This document shows positions 59,282-64,000 of a stretch of DNA of 64,000 nucleotides, in pieces. The translations under genes were made by a program, and so were the position numbers. Origin of the DNA: JBBRYB01 sp038238115 (lineage in GTDB: Bacteria > Actinomycetota > Actinomycetes > Propionibacteriales > Nocardioidaceae); assembly GCA_038238115.1 (NCBI GenBank), contig JBBRYB010000005.1, positions 1-64,000 on the forward strand. Direction: 5' to 3'. The notes under the pieces are model-generated. The model was not told the origin of the DNA, ran no database searches, and worked only from the letters and a program-made list of their open reading frames with translations. Numbering within the stretch: position 1 is the first letter of the stretch; each line of letters opens with the position of its first letter.

Positions 59282-61074
59282 TCCGCAGCCACGACGCAGG
59301 AAGCCTCCGCGCCGAGCACATCGCGCAGACGGTGACGCTGGCCGGCTGGGTCGCACGCCGGCGCGACCACGGAGGGGTCGCCTTCGTCGACCTGCGTGAC
59401 GCCAGCGGCATCTGCCAGGTCGTGATCCGGGACGAGGAGACGGCGCGCCCGCTCAGGTCGGAGTTCTGCCTGCGAGTGGTAGGAGAGGTGGCCGCCCGGC
59501 CAGAGGGCAACGCCAACCAGCAGCTCCCGTCCGGTGACGTCGAGCTGATCGCCTCAGAAGTGGAGGTGCTGAGCGAGTCGGCTCCACTGCCCTTTCCGGT
59601 GGAGGAACACCATGCGACACCGGTCAACGAGGAGATCCGGCTCAAGTACCGCTACCTCGACCTGCGGCGCACCGACATGGCGGCCAACATCCGGTTGCGC
59701 GCCGACGTCACGCGCATCATCCGTGAGGTGATGGCAGAGCATGACTTCCTCGACATCGAGACGCCCTACCTCACCCGGTCGACACCGGAAGGGGCGCGCG
59801 ACTTCGTAGTACCCGTGCGACTCCAACCGGGGTCGTGGTATGCCCTGCCGCAGTCGCCACAGCTGTTCAAGCAGCTGCTCATGGTCGCCGGCTTGGAGCG
59901 CTACTTCCAGATCGCCCGCTGCTTTCGCGACGAGGACTTCCGCGCCGACCGGCAGCCGGAGTTCAGCCAGCTCGATGTCGAGCTGAGCTTCTGCACTCCC
60001 GCCGACGTCCAGCACCTGATCGAGATGCTGCTGGTCCGGCTGTGGCGAGACGTCGCCGGCTATGACGTCCCGGTGCCGATCCCTCGGATGACGTATGCCG
60101 AAGCAATGCAGCGCTTCGGCACCGACCGCCCCGACCTGCGGTTCGGCTGCGAGCTCGTCGACTTGACCGCCTACTTCGCCGACACGCCGTTCCGCATCTT
60201 CAGGAGCATTGAGGGAGTCGACGACTTCTACGTTGGCGCGGTCGTCATGCCGGCCGGCGCGTCGCAGCCACGCAAGCAGCTCGACGCCTGGCAGGACTGG
60301 GCGCGTTCACGGGGAGCACGCGGTCTCGCCTACGTCCTCGTCGGCGCCGACGGTGAGCTGGGCGGTCCCGTCGCCAAGAACCTCTCCGAGCAGGAGCGGA
60401 GCCACCTGGCCGAGCACGCCGGCGCCGAGCCAGGCGACTGCATCTTCTTCGCTGCCGGTCGGCGGGGTGACGCGCTGGGCCTGCTGGCGGCGGTGCGGCT
60501 CGAGGTCGGCGAGCGCTGTGGCCTGGTCGACCTTGAGGCCTGGCGGTTCGTCTGGGTGGTCGACGCGCCGATGTTCGAGCCGGTCGAGACCCCAGGCGGC
60601 GGGCTGGGCTGGACGGCGATCCATCACCCGTTCACGGCGCCCACCGCCGACTTCGCCGCCGACTTCGAGCAGCGCCCGGGTGAGGCACTGTCCCAGGCCT
60701 ACGACATCGTGCTCAACGGGTCCGAGATCGGCGGTGGGTCGATCCGGATCCATCGCTCCGAGATGCAGCAGCGGGTCTTCGATGTGATCGGGCTGAGCCG
60801 CGAGGAGGCGGCGAGCCAGTTCGGCTTTCTGCTCGAGGCGTTTGCCTTCGGGCCGCCTCCGCACGGCGGCATCGCCTTGGGCATCGACCGGCTGTGCGCC
60901 TTGCTGGCCGGCACGGAGTCGATTCGAGACGTCATCGCCTTCCCGAAGACGGCCTCCGGCGGTGACGCGCTGACCGGCGCGCCCAGCCCGATCACAGCCG
61001 CGCAGCGCGCCGAGGCCGGCGTCGACGCCGTACCGGGGGTCAAGCCGCAGGAGGGGCCGCCGGCTACGGCCTGA
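59278..61074 (+). CDS. aspS: Aspartyl-tRNA synthetase, probably non-discriminating
   Basis: Charges tRNA-Asp, and probably tRNA-Asn, with aspartate. The 598-residue bacterial-type enzyme has the N-terminal OB fold (LAGWVARRRDHGGVAFVDLR), motif 2 FRDEDFRADRQPEFSQLD, the GAD insertion domain and motif 3 GIALGIDRL. His31 in the loop RRDHGG is the residue found in non-discriminating forms, which feed tRNA-Asn to the GatCAB amidotransferase. GTG 59278 overlaps the hisS stop. Confidence 0.95.
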   Translation: MIRSHDAGSLRAEHIAQTVTLAGWVARRRDHGGVAFVDLRDASGICQVVIRDEETARPLRSEFCLRVVGEVAARPEGNANQQLPSGDVELIASEVEVLSESAPLPFPVEEHHATPVNEEIRLKYRYLDLRRTDMAANIRLRADVTRIIREVMAEHDFLDIETPYLTRSTPEGARDFVVPVRLQPGSWYALPQSPQLFKQLLMVAGLERYFQIARCFRDEDFRADRQPEFSQLDVELSFCTPADVQHLIEMLLVRLWRDVAGYDVPVPIPRMTYAEAMQRFGTDRPDLRFGCELVDLTAYFADTPFRIFRSIEGVDDFYVGAVVMPAGASQPRKQLDAWQDWARSRGARGLAYVLVGADGELGGPVAKNLSEQERSHLAEHAGAEPGDCIFFAAGRRGDALGLLAAVRLEVGERCGLVDLEAWRFVWVVDAPMFEPVETPGGGLGWTAIHHPFTAPTADFAADFEQRPGEALSQAYDIVLNGSEIGGGSIRIHRSEMQQRVFDVIGLSREEAASQFGFLLEAFAFGPPPHGGIALGIDRLCALLAGTESIRDVIAFPKTASGGDALTGAPSPITAAQRAEAGVDAVPGVKPQEGPPATA

Positions 61075-61246
61075 CCGGTAAGGGTGGCGAAATGAGGCCC
61101 GTGGGCGGAAAATGACTTGCGCATCACCACGGAAGGTGTTCCCAGATCGTTACCTGCCGTGGTCTCAATAGAAACGGTCTCTGGATTACAGTCTCGAAGG
61201 CTCACATAACCGACAGGCGACAGCCGTCAGGTGAGGGAAGGTGCCT

Positions 61247-62251
61247 ATGACCATTGCGGATCTGGAAACACTGAGTGCTGGAGAGCCCAGTGCAGAGCCG
61301 TCAACCGGTGGACCCAACAAGACGATCCACGGCAAGTCGCCAACCAGGATCGCACTCGAGCGACTGCGCCAGGACAAGGTTGCCGTCATCTCGGCCGTCA
61401 TCGTCGCCTTCTTCGTCCTCATCGCCATCTTCGCTCCGCTGATCGCCAAGCTTTGGGGGGTCAAACCCGACGGAGCCAGCGCGTCGGAGTTCGTGCTCAA
61501 CGGACTGCCGAGGATCGGACCTCCCAACTTCGGCTTCATCTGGTCGCACCCGTTCGGCGTCGACCCGCAGACCGGCAACGACCTGTTCGCCCGCTGGCTC
61601 TACGGTGCGCGGCTGTCGCTTGGCATCTCGCTCACCGCGACGGTGCTGACGACGGTCATCGGGATCGCGATCGGCCTCGTCGCTGGCTTCTCCCGCGGCT
61701 CGCTCGACCGAGTCATCTCCTTCTTCATCGACTTCTTCCTCGCGTTCCCGTTCCTCCTCGGTGCCCTCGCGTTGGTGCCCATCATCAACCACAAGTTCTC
61801 CGACAAGCCCGGCACACTGCTCTGGGCCCAGATCGGGGCACTAATCTTTGTCCTCACGATCCTGGGGTGGATGCCGCTTGCCCGGCTGATCCGTGGGCAG
61901 GTGCTCTCTTTGCGCGAGCGCGAGTTCGTGCAGTCCGCTCAGGTGATTGGTGTGCCGACGCGGCAGATCCTCTTCAAGGAGCTGCTGCCCAACATGATCG
62001 CGCCGATCATCATCTCGATCTCGTTGTCCCTGCCCGGCTTCGTCGCCGCCGAGGCCCTCCTGTCGTTCCTCGGCATCGGGATCACCGGCGCACCGTCATG
62101 GGGACAGACGATCAACAACGCATCCAACTACTACGACATCTACCCGCTCTACCTCTGGCCTCCGGTCATCGGGGTGGCGGTGCTCGTGCTGACGTTGAAC
62201 CTGCTCGGAGACTCGATCCGGGATGCGTTCGACCCCAAGACTCGTCGATGA
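61247..62251 (+). CDS. Peptide-type ABC transporter permease (DppC/OppC-like)
   Basis: A 334-residue inner-membrane permease. It has an N-terminal soluble piece, TM1 (VAVISAVIVAFFVLIAIFA), the conserved block FGVDPQTGNDLFARWLYGAR of the DppC family, and five later membrane segments with the ATPase contact loop REREFVQSAQVIGVPTRQIL (EAA motif). It imports oligopeptides or related solutes. ATG 61247 follows GGGAAGG; GTG 61241 is open too. Usually a DppB-type partner accompanies it, so that gene should lie past the window. Confidence 0.9.
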   Translation: MTIADLETLSAGEPSAEPSTGGPNKTIHGKSPTRIALERLRQDKVAVISAVIVAFFVLIAIFAPLIAKLWGVKPDGASASEFVLNGLPRIGPPNFGFIWSHPFGVDPQTGNDLFARWLYGARLSLGISLTATVLTTVIGIAIGLVAGFSRGSLDRVISFFIDFFLAFPFLLGALALVPIINHKFSDKPGTLLWAQIGALIFVLTILGWMPLARLIRGQVLSLREREFVQSAQVIGVPTRQILFKELLPNMIAPIIISISLSLPGFVAAEALLSFLGIGITGAPSWGQTINNASNYYDIYPLYLWPPVIGVAVLVLTLNLLGDSIRDAFDPKTRR

Positions 62252-62303
62252 CCGACTTCCGGCGTCGAGAGACAGCAGAAAACAGAGAAAGGGTGGGAAA
62301 GTA

Positions 62304-64000
62304 ATGCGGTTGAAGAAACCGATCATCTCCTCCGCCGGTGTCTTCGCCCTGGTGGCGTTGGCGGCCTGCGGCGGCGGAAGCGGGAGCACGTCCACGACTC
62401 AGGACACTTTCGTCCCCAACGCAGGCCAAGCCGGCAAGGCCATCGAGAATCGTGACGCACCGGCGCCAGAGATCCCCGGCGCCACCAAGGGCGGCACGAT
62501 CAGCGTGCTGAGTGCCAACGGTCTCACGACGATGGACCCGAGCGAGGCCTACTACACCAACACGCTGAACATCCTCGAAGACCTGGTCACCCGGTCGTTG
62601 ACCCAGTACGTCTACGATCCGGAACAGAAGCAGATGATCCTGATTCCCGACCTTGCCACCAACACCGGCACGCCCAACAAGGACTACACGCAGTGGACCT
62701 ACACGATCCGCGACGGCGTGAAGTACGAGGACGGCACCCCGGTCACAGCTGAGGACGTTGCCTACGGCATCAAGCGCTCGTTCGACCGCGACACCTTCCC
62801 GGGGGGAGCGGCCTACAGCAACGACTACTTCCTCGACGGCGACAAGTACAAGGGTCCCTACAAGTCGGGCGACAACTATCGCGGCGTCGTCGTCAAGGGT
62901 ATGACGCTGACGCTCAAGATGGCGCGTCCGTTCCCGGACATGCCGTACTACGGCGCGTTCCCGTCCATGGGTCCGATTCCCCAGAAGGGCAGCGATCCGG
63001 CGGACTACGCTCAGCACCCGCTCGCGACCGGACCGTACAAGTTCGACAAGTACGAGCCCGGCACGTCGTTGACGCTCGTCAAGAACGACCAGTGGGACCC
63101 GATGACCGATCCCGGTCGGCACCAGTACGCCGACGGCTACGACTTCAAGTTCACTGAGCTGTCCAAGCAGATCGACTCGACGATCCTGGCCGACAGCGGC
63201 GACGGCCAGACGACGCTGACGTACGACAACCTGCTGTCGGCCGACTACCAGAAGGCCAAGAGCGAGGCTGCGGACCGGCTGATCCTCGGATCGGCTCCCT
63301 GCACGTACATGTGGACGCCGGACTACCGCGAGGTCACCGACAAGCGGGTCCGTCTGGCGGTCGGTTACGCCTACCCCTACCAGGACGCATGGACTGCCGG
63401 TGGCGAGATCATCGGCGTTACTCGCAGCCCAGGTACGGCGATCTTGACACCGGGTGTTCCCGGGCGGCCTGACTACAACCCGCTGGAGACCGAACCTGGA
63501 CAGAGCGACCCTGAGAAGGCCAAGCAGCTGCTGGCGGACGCCGGGTACAAGCCAGGCGAGTACGAGCTGAAGTTCCTCTTCGCGACCGACGACCCTGTGT
63601 CAGTAGCGATCAAGGACCAGCTCGTCAGCGGACTGGAAAAGGCGGGCTTCAAGGCCACACCGGTCGCCTCGACGGTCAACGAGATCCCGACGTTGCGCGG
63701 CGACCCGAACTACCGCAAGATCAACGTTCGGTCATGGGGCTGGTGCTCCGACTGGCCGTCGGGTGGCTCCTGGTTCCAGCCGTTGTTCGGCTCTAACGGC
63801 TCGAACGACTACGCGGAGTTCAGTGAGCCGAGCGTCGACGCCGAGATCAAGCGGATCGGCACCCTGCCCCTCGAAGAGCAAGCTGCCGCCTACGGCAAGC
63901 TCGACGAGACGATCATGACGAAGTACTACCCAGGTGCCAACACTGGCTACACCGGGGTCGCCATGCTCCACGGGTCCAAGATCGGAGGATTCGTCAACGA
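62304..64000 (+). CDS. Peptide-type ABC transporter substrate-binding lipoprotein (cut by window end)
   Basis: Captures the solute outside the cell for the permease just upstream. The frame runs from ATG 62304 to the window edge, 565 codons with no stop. It has a lipoprotein signal (MRLKKPIISSAGVFALVALA followed by lipobox Cys), a Ser/Thr-rich linker, then the SBP_bac_5 domain starting KGGTISVLSANGLTTMDPSE with TYTIRDGVKYEDGTPVTAED and ATGPYKFDKYEPG. Ribosome site GGTGGGAAAG is close to the ATG. The ligand is inferred as peptide-like. Confidence 0.93.
   Translation, partial: MRLKKPIISSAGVFALVALAACGGGSGSTSTTQDTFVPNAGQAGKAIENRDAPAPEIPGATKGGTISVLSANGLTTMDPSEAYYTNTLNILEDLVTRSLTQYVYDPEQKQMILIPDLATNTGTPNKDYTQWTYTIRDGVKYEDGTPVTAEDVAYGIKRSFDRDTFPGGAAYSNDYFLDGDKYKGPYKSGDNYRGVVVKGMTLTLKMARPFPDMPYYGAFPSMGPIPQKGSDPADYAQHPLATGPYKFDKYEPGTSLTLVKNDQWDPMTDPGRHQYADGYDFKFTELSKQIDSTILADSGDGQTTLTYDNLLSADYQKAKSEAADRLILGSAPCTYMWTPDYREVTDKRVRLAVGYAYPYQDAWTAGGEIIGVTRSPGTAILTPGVPGRPDYNPLETEPGQSDPEKAKQLLADAGYKPGEYELKFLFATDDPVSVAIKDQLVSGLEKAGFKATPVASTVNEIPTLRGDPNYRKINVRSWGWCSDWPSGGSWFQPLFGSNGSNDYAEFSEPSVDAEIKRIGTLPLEEQAAAYGKLDETIMTKYYPGANTGYTGVAMLHGSKIGGFVN

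Overview
The window is high-GC DNA from an actinomycete. It carries phosphatidylinositol-mannoside genes, an SsgA-like sporulation/division regulator, a bifunctional Rel, LexA boxes of the GAAC-N4-GTTC type and many leaderless genes with a TANNNT -10 box. The gene order thrS-HIT-pgsA-acyltransferase-pimA-pdxS-pdxT-yebC-ruvCAB-yajC-secDF-apt-rel-DUF349-MBL-hisS-aspS is the conserved actinobacterial order. A member of Propionibacteriales/Nocardioidaceae is my best guess, but that is inference.

0-10.8 kb: a GNAT acetyltransferase and two small unknown genes in a loose, repeat-bearing start; an ATP-dependent DNA ligase with a pyrimidine reductase; a polyphosphate kinase 2; and an assimilatory sulfur operon on the minus strand (sulfite reductase, a zinc-ribbon protein, APS reductase, sirohydrochlorin chelatase). 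The four sulfur genes are chained by 4-base overlaps and preceded by a short leader-peptide ORF. glyA follows upstream. 10.8-21.4 kb: a BrkB-type membrane protein, rsgA, a GNAT protein, the trehalose-from-glycogen operon treX-treY-treZ (minus strand), and a Tat-exported ferritin-like, desiccation-related protein. 21.8-23.8 kb: a DtxR-type regulator overlapping an Nramp manganese transporter.

23.8-31.1 kb is the accessory part: long gaps, a GNAT protein, a secreted aspartate-rich calcium-repeat protein, a secreted small protein, a broken DUF222/HNH nuclease gene with a LexA box at its start, IS3 and IS30 transposase remnants, and a Gly-Cys-Val tRNA cluster. 31.1-33.8 kb: an aminodeoxychorismate-lyase-type enzyme, a SRPBCC protein, a CGNR zinc-finger protein, an SsgA-like protein and a second tRNA-Val.

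34.1-61.1 kb is a dense housekeeping block: translation (thrS, hisS, aspS, a divergent EF-G paralogue), PI/PIM lipid synthesis, PLP synthesis (pdxST), Holliday-junction processing (ruvCAB behind an SOS box), protein export (yajC-secD-secF), purine salvage (apt) and the stringent response (rel). 61.2-64 kb starts a peptide-type ABC transporter (permease, then a substrate-binding lipoprotein cut by the window edge).

The most unusual structures are two arrays of the same 21-base repeat lying in opposite orientation on the two sides of rel; a dispersed palindromic repeat family (three tandem copies after yebC, one inverted copy after the brkB-like gene); the sulfur-operon leader peptide; and a rel-locus membrane protein that has the usual N-terminal anchor of a peptidyl-prolyl isomerase but no isomerase domain.
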